Shown: positions 46,682 to 57,502 of the stretch, piece after piece
Position numbering within the stretch: position 1 is the first letter of the stretch
Layout of the letters: each line of letters opens with the position of its first letter
Source: Fasciolopsis buskii
Taxonomy: Eukaryota; Platyhelminthes; Trematoda; Plagiorchiida; Fasciolidae
Reading direction: 5' to 3'
Length of the DNA: 64,000 bases
Assembly (NCBI GenBank): GCA_008360955.1
Contig: LUCM01002853.1
Coordinates: 373,751-437,750, forward strand
Made by a program: the position numbers and the translations under genes
The notes under the pieces: model-generated
The model's database searches: none
Seen by the model: the letters and a program-made list of their open reading frames with translations, nothing else
Told to the model about the DNA's origin: nothing

Positions 46682-46928
46682 AATACCCTTCTAATGTGAT
46701 AAAATCTTGTTTTGTATCCATACTTTTCTGTGTTTGACCATGATGGTTGTCAAACATGTTGATTTGCCTCACGTTGACAACACCTTGTCTGCGGAGACCA
46801 AATAATTTTACAGGCAACAGTGTGAATGTGTTTGTCATTCCAAACTCCTTACAGTCACTCAGAATGGATTGGTTGAAATCTTTCAATATTTCGCTTTTTG
46901 TGCACACAACACAAACAGATGTTCCAGC
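46682..46928 (-). CDS. internal exon of unrecognised minus-strand gene
   Basis: The best splice-supported unknown exon here. On the minus strand the acceptor aattattgttgctatag precedes 46928 and the donor GTAAGT follows 46682. 247 bases run open from phase 0 to phase 1: AGTSVCVVCTKSEILKDFNQ, DCKEFGMTNTFTLLPVKLFG, GVVNVRQINMFDNHHG, and DTKQDFITLEGY. Upstream, a frame with SASDETEAFLGRISSN ends at a GTAATT only 19 bases before the acceptor, so the previous exon is probably further away. No family recognised. It probably belongs with the exon candidates at 41.9-44.0 kb. Confidence 0.55.
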
Positions 46929-48544
46929 CTATAGCAACAATAATTACATTCGAGCTAATTCGTCCTAAGAAAGCCTCAGTTTCATCACTAGCTGACGTCT
47001 TCCTTGGTTTTAGTACGTGATTGCAGGTTATGTGCATCTCGACGTCATTTCGACTCTTGATAAGTCCAAATCTTGTACTTGTTTGGCTTCACGTGCCATA
47101 AGTAGCCCCTGCCGTGATGGTCGGAGAAGGGAATTCCCATTTGCGGGTAAGTTGCCCATCAGGATAACCGTATTAGTGATTTCCGCTAGTAGGAGATTTG
47201 GTGTGAATTTTCAAACGATTAATCATGGTGTACCAACAACCAATGACGGACATGAGTGCTATATTAATTGATGCAGGTGTTCCGTGAACCGTTGAGGACC
47301 ATGCCTGCTAGCATAATGGCTGAAAATTTCGGCTGATAGTCTTTTGTTTGGATTCGTGTCCCAGTTTTGGCTCGATGTATATGCACTAAGGCTGATAATA
47401 ACTAACAAGTCGGACGATACAGATGTTCAGCGCTTCTATGGTGTTCATTGGCTAGCTGAATGTCGACACGGCATGAGGAATCGTTTAGGAAAGATAATGG
47501 TATTACCACCATTAAGCACCTTTTTCTTAGGGGACCCACGGGGTCGTAAGATTTACTATCGGGAACAACCTACGCTTTTATCACCTATCCAGAATCACTG
47601 CCTGTGGTAATTCCAAAGCCCCCATCTGTGACCGCACAGTATTATTATTGTTACCATTACTATTATTAGCATTATTGTTATTATTATAACGACCGTCTAT
47701 ATAAGTACTTGAGTGCTTTGGATTAGTAAAAGAAGCGAAATGTCATGCAGAACGAAAACAACTGCTACTCTTTTTTTCCCACGCAATGATGGACCCAAAG
47801 GACGGAATCGAATAGGCAACTTCCCGCCTAACGGACAAATTTTGTTATCATCCAACTGTAGTTATCACAAAACTTGTAGATGAATATGAATGCGAACGTC
47901 CAATGTTACGCAAAGTTTGCTACGATGGTAATCGAAATAACTAAGTACTCGATCTTCTGCAGTGGATTAGTCCAGCAGACTAGCTTTCAATGAAAGCAAA
48001 CGGCACAGGTTCATTGGAACAGAGTTTGCGCGAAATTCCTGTACAAGGTCTAAGAGGGCTACAGTTAGGTGATGAATACATCGATCAGACAACCAGAAAG
48101 TCATCGGTTCGATTTCAAATATCATTTCCAATTTTTCAATGGGAAGACAGAATCCACCTTTTCAACCGCATCTACCAGTCTTTCTTGGATGAGAAAGTAA
48201 GGACGAGTCTGGTTGAAATATTTTAGCGGAAGTTATAAGGTCGAAATATAGAAAATTGATAGCCCCAACGGGATTTCAAATCATGGATCGCACATACCTG
48301 TGCCACTCGTCCCCCAAATGACTACTAACTACGAGGTCATGTTTAGTGGCGTTCGGACGTCTTATTTTAGAGACATCAGTTACTTGCTATTAGGATGATT
48401 TTCCAACAAATCAAATAGCTCTCTTCAGTTTGAGTCTTCGAACAGTCAGGTAACAATGATATGGACTCAGCCCAAAGGAAAACTATCCAAAGAGCATGAG
48501 TATGAACAACTTCTGGTAAAATTCAAGACGGATATGAATAGAGA
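46929..48544. other. no recognisable gene; imperfect (ATT)n
   Basis: An imperfect ATT repeat spans about 47641-47690. The plus frames at 47344-47610 and 47990-48226 have no recognisable motif or clear splice sites, so I do not call them. Confidence 0.35.
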
Positions 48545-48655
48545 TGATTATCATGAAATAATTTGCCGTGGAATATCATCGTTCAGATCACCATCAAGAA
48601 AACATGGAAGCACTGCACAGCTGTATCATTCTTGTTAAGAATCCGGAGCAATCTT
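48545..48655 (-). mobile_element. SINE family 4 tail fragment
   Basis: The plus strand reads atcatgaaataatttgccgt, then aacatggaagcactgcacag and ttcttgttaagaatcc, matching the tail of the 40.7 kb copy in the same orientation. The tRNA-like head is missing. Confidence 0.55.
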
Positions 48656-49105
48656 AGAATTGTCATCAGAACAGCGAAATTTCTGCTCACTGACAAGATG
48701 ATCGTTTTAGACAGCAGTGAACAAAACGCGAGCTTTGGATGACCATGGATCGTACGAGCATGTAGCAGAACGGGAATGTTCCCAATTACAAACTTACAAA
48801 TCTATCAGAATAGCATGATATGAACCGTTGAACTCTGTTACGAGGTGTTCGAATATCAGTAATCGGAGCAATGATAAACCCCTAGCACGGTGACCAACGA
48901 AACATGAGTAATTTTTAAACATAACTCCAATTTGGCATTATAAAACCACTTTGACCTGGTTTTGCGCCCAATCTTGCATAAACATACCAGTTAAAATACC
49001 CCAATGTGATTGCAAATGATAGGATGATCTTTGGGAGATGCCACAGCTCGGTTCGCATTTGATAATTTCCAAAGCAAACTTACGTTATTATAAATCTTTA
49101 GAAAA

Positions 49106-49306
49106 TTGTATTCGTGGAAGGAAATTGTGCGGTTTCATCACCCGATGATATTTCACCTGCCCTTTATTGATTTGCATGGTCACAAGCCACTGCGCATACT
49201 ACTCGACTCCCACGGACAGATGACTTGTTTGACAGTAGGCTCCACAAATGACACACAGCTTGGCTACTTGGTCAGTATTAGTAGTAGAAGATTATATGGT
49301 TTGTGA
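49106..49306 (+). CDS. weak exon candidate, unrecognised
   Basis: A plus frame with FHLPFIDLHGHKPLRILLDS and TVGSTNDTQLGYL, balanced in composition. A possible donor GTCAGT lies at 49271. No acceptor is firmly placed and no family recognised. Confidence 0.25.
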   Translation: MYSWKEIVRFHHPMIFHLPFIDLHGHKPLRILLDSHGQMTCLTVGSTNDTQLGYLVSISSRRLYGL

Positions 49307-49565
49307 AATTTTTCATCATATGATCACAACATCCAAACCACGATCAAGAACGCACAGAAGCACTGTGCAAATGTTACACCCCTGTTAGGAATATGTATTA
49401 ATGCGTATCCACCATTAACAGCCTGCCCGGTAACGTAGTGTCTAAGACTTTCCACTCACAATCATTCGTCCTGTGTTCGCATCCTAGTTCTGGGGCTGTG
49501 GTTACAAAGTTCGTTTGATGATTCCTAACAAGTTTGATGAAACAACTGTTCGAAGCATAAATGGT
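49300..49565. mobile_element. SINE family 4, inverted pair
   Basis: A minus-oriented tail fragment (about 49300-49400, with gaagcactgtgcaaatg and ctgttaggaat) is followed directly by a plus-oriented copy (about 49424-49565): head gcccggtaacgtagtgtcta, B-box tgtgttcgcatcc, tail gatgattcctaacaagtttg and atgaaacaactgttc. The two are in opposite orientation with heads facing inward, so RNA across both could fold back. Confidence 0.6.
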
Positions 49566-50055
49566 TTTTTAAAAACGAACTGAGCGTGGTTATTGCAAGT
49601 GATTAACATATTACTTCAATATTGGGAACAAGGAAAATACTGACTGTTGGCATGTTCAGCTTCGCAGCCCAGGCCGTGGTTCGCGAGACCACGGTAAATA
49701 AGGGTGACGAAGCACTTAGGCCATCAGGCTCACCAAAGTAGTTTCAAAAGTCAACTCGTCATCAACTCTATGTGCAGCGTTCACTCCGAGGACTGACATT
49801 GCCCTAGGGAACATCCTTATTTTCTACTCTTTCTCATTACACCAAGTGCATTTCCCATACGAGCTCATTAACATCATCGTTCAGTGTCAAACAGTAGCAA
49901 GAGTCCCGCTGATCGCTGTCGCTTTCCCGAAAGTTACGCTCTGCTATCGAGAGTATGAATGCGCAAGGGGAAAATGTTGCAAACCTACGCAAATGGGAGG
50001 AGAAAAGGATATCACAGTAGCCAGCACATCGAATTCAGTCTGACCGTTAACACAT

Positions 50056-50442
50056 TTGGCACAAGATGATTTCGACCTTTTAATCAACTTCAAAAAAAGA
50101 AGTTCCGCCGTATATATTCCTGGAAAAGTAGTTTATAATATCCTCAGTGGTGCAGCTGATTTCCCGAAACGTTTGAAGGATATACACACACAATACCGTC
50201 ATCCGTCCTTAAAGACAGAAACTCAGGAGCACAGAAAACTGCAAGCATTTTACTTAGCCAGCTTAGGGTTGCAATCAAAGCCACAGTATTTCGACCTTTC
50301 TGGCGATTTCCACTGGCCGAATTCTGACGACTTTTTGGCAGCCATAAGCCATCCAGCATTTGCTAATATCGCAGTTCACTTGAAAATGTGCCTTTTGGTG
50401 AATCGTTCAAACGCCGTTCACGGCCTAGCGCCGTTTGCATAA
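50056..50442 (+). CDS. candidate terminal exon, unrecognised
   Basis: A 128-codon plus frame, starting from TTG here, so probably an exon rather than a gene start. It encodes DDFDLLINFKKRSSAVYIPG, FPKRLKDIHTQYRHPSLKTE and FDLSGDFHWPNSDDFLAAIS, ending in a stop at 50440-50442. The composition is that of a soluble globular protein and unlike the LINE frames. No domain is recognised. A tcctcag at about 50147 could be an internal acceptor. Confidence 0.4.
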   Translation: MAQDDFDLLINFKKRSSAVYIPGKVVYNILSGAADFPKRLKDIHTQYRHPSLKTETQEHRKLQAFYLASLGLQSKPQYFDLSGDFHWPNSDDFLAAISHPAFANIAVHLKMCLLVNRSNAVHGLAPFA

Positions 50443-51569
50443 CGGATTGAAAATGAGCTGTTCACCTAATACCCACCCCATCAGTCAAATCATCTTGTAA
50501 CTTCCTAATTGTCTTCTCCTAGGACCTTGTGGCCAAAGGACCCAAGCACTGATGATGTTGCCTAGGCTGGTAAAGAAAGGTTTGTAATCAAACTGCCCAG
50601 CTCAACGAACAAACCGATACCATCCTGTTGAACAGGAGCTCTGTCCGGAAAACATTGTTCCCTGACATCTTATATACATATATATATATATATATCCACT
50701 TGCATTTTCATGGTTTGAGCCACGTGTCAGGAGCCACGTGGGTCACTCACCGTTAGTGGTTTTACTATCCTCTGAACTTTAGATGTGTTCAAGTAATCAT
50801 GACTGCTCTATTTCGCACCAGGACTTTATCAGGAACCTCCATTCATGAGTTTTTGAATGGTCGTGATCAGCACATTTAAACCCAGATCATTCGCCTGACC
50901 AAGTGGATAAGGATGTCATTTTGAATGAGGCCCCACAGAATGTCAAATTACTTAGGTTTCTCAGATTCAACATGGTCTCGGTGGGTTTTCATAGTATGGC
51001 CAAAACCTGACTGAGCTATGGATTTCATTGCCGAGTATGTGTAGGTCATGCAAGCAAAGTTGGCATTTGTGCATACTTACGCTGAGTTTAGAGACTAAGG
51101 GTTTTCCTTCAACTCCAGTTTCCTTTATCTGTATGCAGTCTGTAACTTAAGCAGTTTCCCGCCTGAGTAAATATCACTTTCACCAATCTTGCCAGGATTA
51201 TGAGTGTTGAGTAGCATATCCGCTGTGCAAGTCCAAGGCCAATAGCGCTACGTGACTTCACGTTAATTGACCCACCAGGCAAAAATACAGTTTAAGAAAA
51301 CCAATCATCAGCCAAAGACGTCGCATTCGCTTGATGACCGACAATTCAGTGATTGTCCATCACAACAAAACTATATGTGCCACATCCTAGTGAATACAAA
51401 TCTCGCCAAGAAATTTCTCTAAAGCTTAAAAACTGGAAGCTCTTGAGACCCGTAACTGCATCCATCCGTGCGCTGACTGCATGAGTTAGATGTGTAAGCA
51501 CGGCGGCATTATTAAAATACTCTAAAAAAATTAATGGGTTATACCTGATCAGTAGCTGTCGCCCGGCCG
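50443..51569. other. no recognisable gene; (TA)n
   Basis: A TA run lies at about 50677-50695. No other supported feature. Confidence 0.4.
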
Positions 51570-52140
51570 TAGAAATATGAGCACAAATGTTACGCAGATC
51601 ATGGTCGAGCAGAACAAATCGGTTCCTCTCCAGAGTAACCTGGAGGAGAAGCCATCACTAATCTGAGTGAGTGAGTGTGTCTTCGCAAGCCCGGTTGCAA
51701 CGAAACACTGTTGATGACACGTGATCAGCCGAAACGAGGCTGCAGAATCTGCAGCCTCGTTTTGTATCTATTCATTCACATGTTCCTGTGGGACAATGTA
51801 CATCGGCCGCACGACCAGGCGCTTGTCTGAACGCATCCGTGAGCACCACCCGGCATGGTTAGGCCCTGGGACAATTAAGTCACTTAATAGCGCAGTTGTT
51901 TCACATCTAGCACAGACTAACCACACCGTGAATGTGACGCAAGTTTTCCGGACCCTGTATAAGGTCAGAGGTCAACAATCCAGGTTGGCAAAGTGTCGCC
52001 TCTTGAGCACTGCGGAAGCTGTCGCAATCCGTCTTCACAGTCCTCCACTTTGTTCTCAAAAACCTGAATTGCTAGGTTTGCGGATTGGCACGGTAGTGGC
52101 TGGTCTCCAACAGTCGGGAATGACAAGCGCGCATTAGGGC
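51570..52140 (+). mobile_element. Penelope-like element, GIY-YIG endonuclease remnant
   Basis: The frame 51721-52137 is continuous for 138 codons and carries the GIY-YIG hallmarks of Penelope-like elements: a Cys motif and first strands in IYSFTCSCGTMYIGRTTRRL, conserved arginine and histidine in SERIREHHPAWL, and a second His motif VVSHLAQTNHTVN. Downstream is RLLSTAEAVAIRLHSPPLC. The nuclease nicks DNA for target-primed insertion. The RT that should precede it is not recognisable. A 14 bp perfect hairpin lies in the start of the frame. It is the most intact PLE frame here. Confidence 0.75.
51732..51762. repeat. 14 bp perfect inverted repeat
   Basis: Arms aaacgaggctgcag (51732-51745) and ctgcagcctcgttt (51749-51762) with an aat loop. 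It lies inside the PLE frame just upstream of the GIY-YIG Cys motif. On RNA it would form a very stable stem-loop. Confidence 0.9.
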
Positions 52141-52387
52141 GTATTATGTCGAGAGGTAACGGCATCCGTGAGTGAAACCCCGCAGTTCTTTAAAAGTGGA
52201 GGCATAGTATTAGGACCTATAGCTATGGTTATTTTGGTCGGACGAAGGAATGATACATTAGCGCATTCCCCCTAGAACCGAAATCTGCAGAATAATTATG
52301 CGGATAAATAAACGACCAGTCTATACTTTCTACATCTGGAGTACGGCTTACTGATTTCGTTTTTTTCACACAAAACTCAATTCCTCG

Positions 52388-52411
52388 CCAAAGGCCAAAG
52401 GCCAAAGGCCT
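52388..52411. repeat. short tandem repeat (ccaaagg)x3
   Basis: Three perfect 7-base units plus a partial one. Confidence 0.85.
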
Positions 52412-52547
52412 TTTCATTTCCTTCGATATCAGTGTCAAAAGATATGTGACTTTCCGGCAATCCCGTGATTTGTCAGTTACTTTCGTTTCCTTAATGTCTT
52501 CATTAGGTGAGGCAATGCGGCTGTTACAGAGAAAAAATGGTTATGGC

Positions 52548-52725
52548 CGGCGGTGGCTAAACGGATAAGGTCCTGGCGTCTGGATGTGAAGGTCGCGGGT
52601 TCAAATTCTTCCACCGACAGTCAACTTCGCCACTCGGCAGCCCTTTGTTGGCCGCGGCCCCCTTCTTGAAAAATGATGTATATTGTTATTTCATTAATAA
52701 AGGAATTAAAAGATAAAAGATAAAG
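52548..52725 (+). mobile_element. SINE family 1, well-preserved copy
   Basis: Head ggcggtggctaaacggataa, B-box gcgggttcaaattct, closure ccaccgacagtc, tail ctttgttggccgcggccccc, then ttatttcattaataaagg and a tandem aaaagataaaagataaag 3' end. The terminal agataaa repeat is shared with 12080 and 15877 and is probably the retroposition tail. Confidence 0.85.
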
Positions 52726-52929
52726 GGAAAATATCGACAGTCAGATTGGGTTTACCTACAAAAAGTTGACATCAAAAGAAAATTACGAGCTTGTTTGGAA
52801 ACGATGTCTGCGAAGACGAAGAAGGATGTTTTTCAGAACAAAACGTAGCTATGTTTTGATTTAGTCAGCTTGCTTTTGGGCTTGGAAAATTGAAGAAATC
52901 TTGACTTTTAAGAGTGGTTGAAATTGCAG

Positions 52930-53240
52930 CACAAAGTCGAAGAGAAAATAATTTGATGTGATTGATGTTATCAAGGGTCCAGGGTTACCCCTTTCCGCCT
53001 TTATTTGCCAACTTTGTCATTGGAACGGTCATGAAGATAACCGTACGGTCATGTCACGATGGTTTCATGGATACTTCTCCAAACAGGAGACTATCTTACT
53101 TAGAATATATAGACGACGCTGTACTGCTGGGAGTCGAACTTTGGTCTTTGGGAGGAACAATGGAGTGACGTCGATTGATCTAATTACTCCGGCAGTGGAA
53201 TTAATTAGCTGGTCGTTTATCGGGTAAAGTGCTTCTTGGC
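52930..53240 (+). mobile_element. LINE RT fragment
   Basis: The frame 52962-53168 reads QGYPFPPLFANFVIGTVMK, then LEYIDDAVLLG: the RT GCP-LF-NFVI and catalytic YADD blocks (here YIDD). The frame at 52958 is its shadow. It is a short isolated fragment, closest to LINE D by the NFVI motif. Confidence 0.65.
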
Positions 53241-55989
53241 GTTAGACAATTTCAAACATCTGTGGCATCTGGAACACTTTCGTAAAACTTTAGCGATTGT
53301 AAAAACCGAGGCGAAATTCGAAAGTCTCAATGTATGATTTCACACACGTTGTTTTTCTCAGATTTTGTCCCTAAAATTCCGCACATTTCGTTCGCTTAAA
53401 AAAGTTTCGTTGTGCGTGATACACAAGGTGACAAAGTCAAACCCTCGTTCGACTTTTTCTTTTGGCCTGAAAGTACAGACTGTCCTGTTAAACAGAAAAT
53501 AGCGAGCTCTGGTGAAAGAAACTTTTTGTCGAACAAAAAAAAGAGAAATTGTCGTCATTCTTTACGCAGAAATGCAAACGTATCCTCTAATTAGGACATC
53601 TTTGGGGGGAAAACAATTCTCAAACAGTTGACATTTGTGTTTCTTTTCGAGAGGGTGTGATTGTTTGCAGACCCGGTTCCCAGAAGGGTTGTTATTCCAA
53701 TCGAAAACTGAAAATTTTTATGGTCCTACATCTTCCGACCGATGTCTGCTGTTGAATAGTAGCCTCCTGATCACTGAGTTGCTATGCTTCTGATTGCCTT
53801 GTTTGTAGGGACAAAACGATAACCATAGAATGCCGTGTCACCTGATTTATCTGTTGAAACAGCCAGATAATTTGATTAGTTAAACTGCTACATTTTTAGT
53901 TCATTTTTTCGTCATAAATCCGCCTGTCCGCTAATGAATGTTTTAACCACCAAATTGAAACCGCCGCTTTTGTTCGTCTACTGGTTACGTGATTCATGTC
54001 TTTTAGACTGTCATCATAAAGTAAATAGTGTCACTGCCGTTAACTAAAGTCGCTTTTGTGAGCACAGGTACTGTCCAACGTTACGGTAATTGTTTTGTTC
54101 ACTTAGAGCTTGAGATGAATTTGGGAGTTTTTTCCCCCCAGTAAAACTAACGAGGCTTTAGACAAGAAGCGCAATATTTTTAAATCCACTAACAGTAGTC
54201 GTTTAACCGCCGCGCACCAACTTCATTCGGGGCACTATAAGCGAGTCAAACATTATTGCATCGCAACTAGACCGGTAACAACCCGAAATGGACATTCGCA
54301 GATGCCAACCACTCGCACATACCGCATATGAGTCTTACGGCTTCAGTTCTTAATGTAATGGCGAATAAAAATATACTACTTACTTGTTAACTTTGGAACC
54401 CAAAACCCCCCGATAAATTCTGACCGTCCGTTGAACGGAACTTGATTTGAATAAGTGGATATGCGGACCACCGGTGGATATTCCAGACAACTGGCGCGAC
54501 GACATTCCAGGACTGACTTCGTTCTATTTGCATTGGAATTTAGGGGCCGTTGCCAGTCACTAGAAATAGTATGCTGCTGCTGTACTATTTCACGTGTGCA
54601 CTCGGCCCTGCAACGGCCATTCTAGTAAAAGTTCTCTATTTTTTCAACAATCACTGACCTTGGAACTATACCAATTCCTGTTTATTTGACTCACGTACAA
54701 CTGTACAGTCCAATTTGGTATGTCAAGGCTAGTCGACCATCGATGGGAATTGAAAAATTCCTAATTGTGCTCAGACAATAGTGAGTCGTGGCCAGACGAT
54801 TAAGGATTTCATAAAAACCTAATGATGACAGATCTGACGGGAAAGTTACCACTTTCGACTGCATGATGTTTAGAAACCTCTGTGAAATACAATCTTAAAT
54901 GGAATAGACTTCTGTCTAGTTGAGGCTAAGATCGTACCCACGCAAATATCTACAATCTTTCTGCAGGCTTTCATTCATAAACAAATGAACAGAACCAGTT
55001 TCCGTCACTTGCAATATGATTGTGAAAAGTCAATCCGTTTTAGCAGTTTGAAGACAATTTGGATAAAAACCGGCGGTGAGCATCTCACATCCAAGAATTC
55101 TGATACGAAATCCTGACGATTGAGTCCTCGCGAATACGCAGACTCGCGTGATTTCTTGCTCGGCTGTCAGTCTATTGTAATCCGTCAAGTCGATGTATTC
55201 CTCGTGGATTTTGTGCTGCTTGCCTGGAACTTCTCGCACACGACATGACGCTGAATATTGAGACTCTTTGTAATCCTCAATGCTGCTTCATCTCTGTTCA
55301 GCTTGACTCTGCTTACTACTAGTAAGTGAATGCAGACTTCCTTAACCAGGCATTAATTCTGACGATACACCTCGTGTGTTCGCCTGTAAACCTGAACAGA
55401 AAGTCCCTGTAGACAGATTACGGTTTTTGGCTTGTTTCACTCTTGCCAAACACCCGAATGAAATGAGAATATAAATGTTAACAATCAGTTTGCTGTCGCA
55501 GTGTGCAACGAGGAAATCTCTATCATTGTTGTAATCAGATGACCTGGCTTAAAATTTGATCAAACCAAGGTCTATAGCCAACCAATCAAGAAATGCCAGT
55601 GACTGCAACAAAACAGAATAACGTTCAACGCAAAAATCCCTTGCACACAAACTGGACAAAACAAACAGGTACACATTGGATGCTGGTCACCGTGCTGTTT
55701 AACCATTGTGGTGCAGAAATTGAAAAAATCTGGTAAAGACGATCGCCACTTCGAACGCCATTTTGTTCTGTGCGCTGGATTATTCTGTCTCTTGTAGTCA
55801 GCCCATATTACCTAAAACCCTGCCCACAACTACGAGCACACATGTGTACGCAGAGTGGTCTATCACGGACCACAAGAGCTTCGTCTATCACGTGGGCCAC
55901 ATTCGCACACTAACCAAAGTGAATAAAACATTATATATATATTTTTAGAGTTGAGAAGGCGTACACTGAGTTAATGCGTTTATCGTGAC
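53241..55989. other. no recognisable gene
   Basis: About 2.7 kb without a supported feature. The plus frame 53412-53594 is A-rich and the frame at 55763-55948 lacks splice support. I see no repeat of the families listed. Confidence 0.35.
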
Positions 55990-56019
55990 GTTTCGATCCA
56001 AACTAGGACTCGTTGTCAA
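55990..56019 (-). ncRNA. hammerhead-like motif at PLE 3' end
   Basis: On the minus strand TTGACAA (56019-56013), then a segment that can pair weakly around a tagttt loop (gagtcc with ggatc), then GAAAC (55994-55990) and GTCACG. It lies at the very end of the PLE reading frame. Compared with CUGANGA the heptamer differs by C to T and G to A; the G to A change could reflect CpG decay. It is a plausible decayed ribozyme. Confidence 0.4.
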
Positions 56020-56645
56020 ACGTGAATGAGTGATTGAATGGGATCGCTAGTACCGTTCGGTTTTGTACGCTGTCCGTCTGTTTGTCTCTCTATTCTGCAT
56101 CCGGGTCTTGTTAAGATGACGTAATGTTTGTCAATCTCCACATGCCGATTGAACGAGTTATTCGAGTGGAGGGCTCCAAGAATCAGTCGCTCCCCCTTTC
56201 TGTTTGCCCGGCTGACTACCTTTGCGTTGTTGATGTTGACCTCATGGCCTGTTTGTGCACAGTGGTTCCATATCTGCGAGTGTGGGTCAGCGCGTCGTAG
56301 GGCTAAGCTATGTTCGTGCAAGCGTGTGCGTAATTGTTTGCTTGTCTCACCGACATACTGTTTGTCACATCCGAGGCACGGAATGGCATAAACTACCCCT
56401 GACTGGTCGTGCTGGTCGACGCGATCTTTTCCGTTGAATAGAACAGATCTCAGGGTGCCGGTCGGTTTGTGGGCGATTGTGATATCTAGTGGACGTAGGA
56501 TGCGTTCGACCGCTTCGGATACTCCCCGTATGTATGGAAGTACCACGATCGATCTGGTCCTCTTTGTGTTTGCCCTCTGCCTTCTGCGAATACAAGCGTT
56601 GATGAAAGACTTTGGATATCCATTGACCGCAAATAACGTGAACAA
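56016..56645 (-). mobile_element. Penelope-like element, GIY-YIG remnant (second type)
   Basis: A 209-codon minus frame, the longest in the window. It starts with FAVNGYPKSFINACIRRR, then VVLPYIRGVSEAVERIL (end of RT and linker), then GIY-YIG: GVVYAIPCLGCDKQYVGETS and QLRTRLHEHSLALR, a His block NHCAQTGHEVN, and ERLILGALHS. The YVGET type differs from the YIGRT copies at 26.6 and 51.8 kb, so two PLE lineages are present. The element is 5'-truncated, since the RT core is absent upstream. The frame is open to the stop, suggesting recent insertion. It lies antisense to the host exon candidates at 56.8-57.2 kb. Confidence 0.8.
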
Positions 56646-56825
56646 CCTGGATTGCTCTTATTCCCGTAGGTGCTGTGTACTGCAGTGTGTGTCGGCTCGA
56701 TGGAACAGGGTACGCATATGTATGTATATATATTTCTCGTCATTCTCATTGTGATTGTCAACTGGAAATTGAACGAAGCGGCCAAAACATTTGTCTCGTT
56801 ACAGTCAATTTTGCACTGAACTAAG

Positions 56826-56962
56826 CTATACTTGGAGCGTTTGACAAAATCCACACTAGACGTCAGTTGGAACAGAATGATTCCAGACTGATCCAGCTAT
56901 ATCGGTTTGTGTCCGAGAGACCGAATCGACAGCAACAAAATCACTTGATTTTGTACTACTGA
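56826..56962 (+). CDS. candidate exon, unrecognised
   Basis: A plus-strand segment open after the acceptor-like cactgaactaag (ending 56825): ILGAFDKIHTRRQLEQNDSR, then LIQLYRFVSERPNRQQQ, to a stop at 56960-56962. A donor GTACTA at 56953 precedes the stop. The charged, helical composition resembles real coding sequence. It probably joins the exon at 57063, but I could not fit the phase. It is too short to appear in a 60-codon ORF search. Confidence 0.4.
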
Positions 56963-57062
56963 CAGTTGAAGTAAAAGAGTCCGTAGACTCGGTGGTTGAG
57001 GATGGAAGGGGTGAATGAACAGCAAAAACTTTTCACGGTGACTAAAACATTTCGACGATAAG

Positions 57063-57233
57063 CGGAGCCAAATGGTTTGCTTTAACGACGTCTTCAGTGT
57101 GATCCATGAAGAGGAAAAACCCGAGGCTGGAGAACTACTGGTTGAAGTTCGCAACAAATACAGGGCTTTAATCGGAACTGAAGATTTTTCGATGCACAGT
57201 ACAGTTGACGACCTACTCCGAATGCTCACATGA
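57063..57233 (+). CDS. candidate terminal exon, unrecognised
   Basis: From an acceptor-like cgacgataag (ending 57062) the plus strand is open for 56 codons (ATG at 57072) to a TGA at 57231-57233: SQMVCFNDVFSVIHEEEKPE, GELLVEVRNKYRALIGTEDF, HSTVDDLLRML. The acidic, regular composition is strongly coding-like. The longer minus-strand frame at 56897-57229 is its shadow. No family recognised, though the sequence looks conserved enough for a search to identify. Confidence 0.5.
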   Translation, partial: RSQMVCFNDVFSVIHEEEKPEAGELLVEVRNKYRALIGTEDFSMHSTVDDLLRMLT

Positions 57234-57502
57234 AGGCGAATTCATGTGTACTAATTTTCAATTATGTTCCCTCTTTGTCAGTGATCTACTGTGTCAGATG
57301 TTGGATGAGAAATGAGTCGAAGTGAATAGGTAATGTTACGATGAAGCCAATGCCTCCGACTGAATGTTGCTTTCGCATACTAAATTCAATACCGTGCTAC
57401 TTACAATAAAGACCGGAAATCCGGGACCTTATATTTTCCCTTTGAAGATTGTCCTTGATCAGCCAACAAAAAGTGCCCACAAATGACCGTGGTAGTCTAT
57501 AA

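Noticed and set aside
50150..50175. CTGATTTCCCGAAACG, hammerhead-like
   Set aside because: No room for stem II and the first heptamer is not met. It lies within a coding-like frame.
56897..57229. 110-codon minus frame
   Set aside because: It is serine and leucine-rich and antisense to the better coding-like plus-strand exon.
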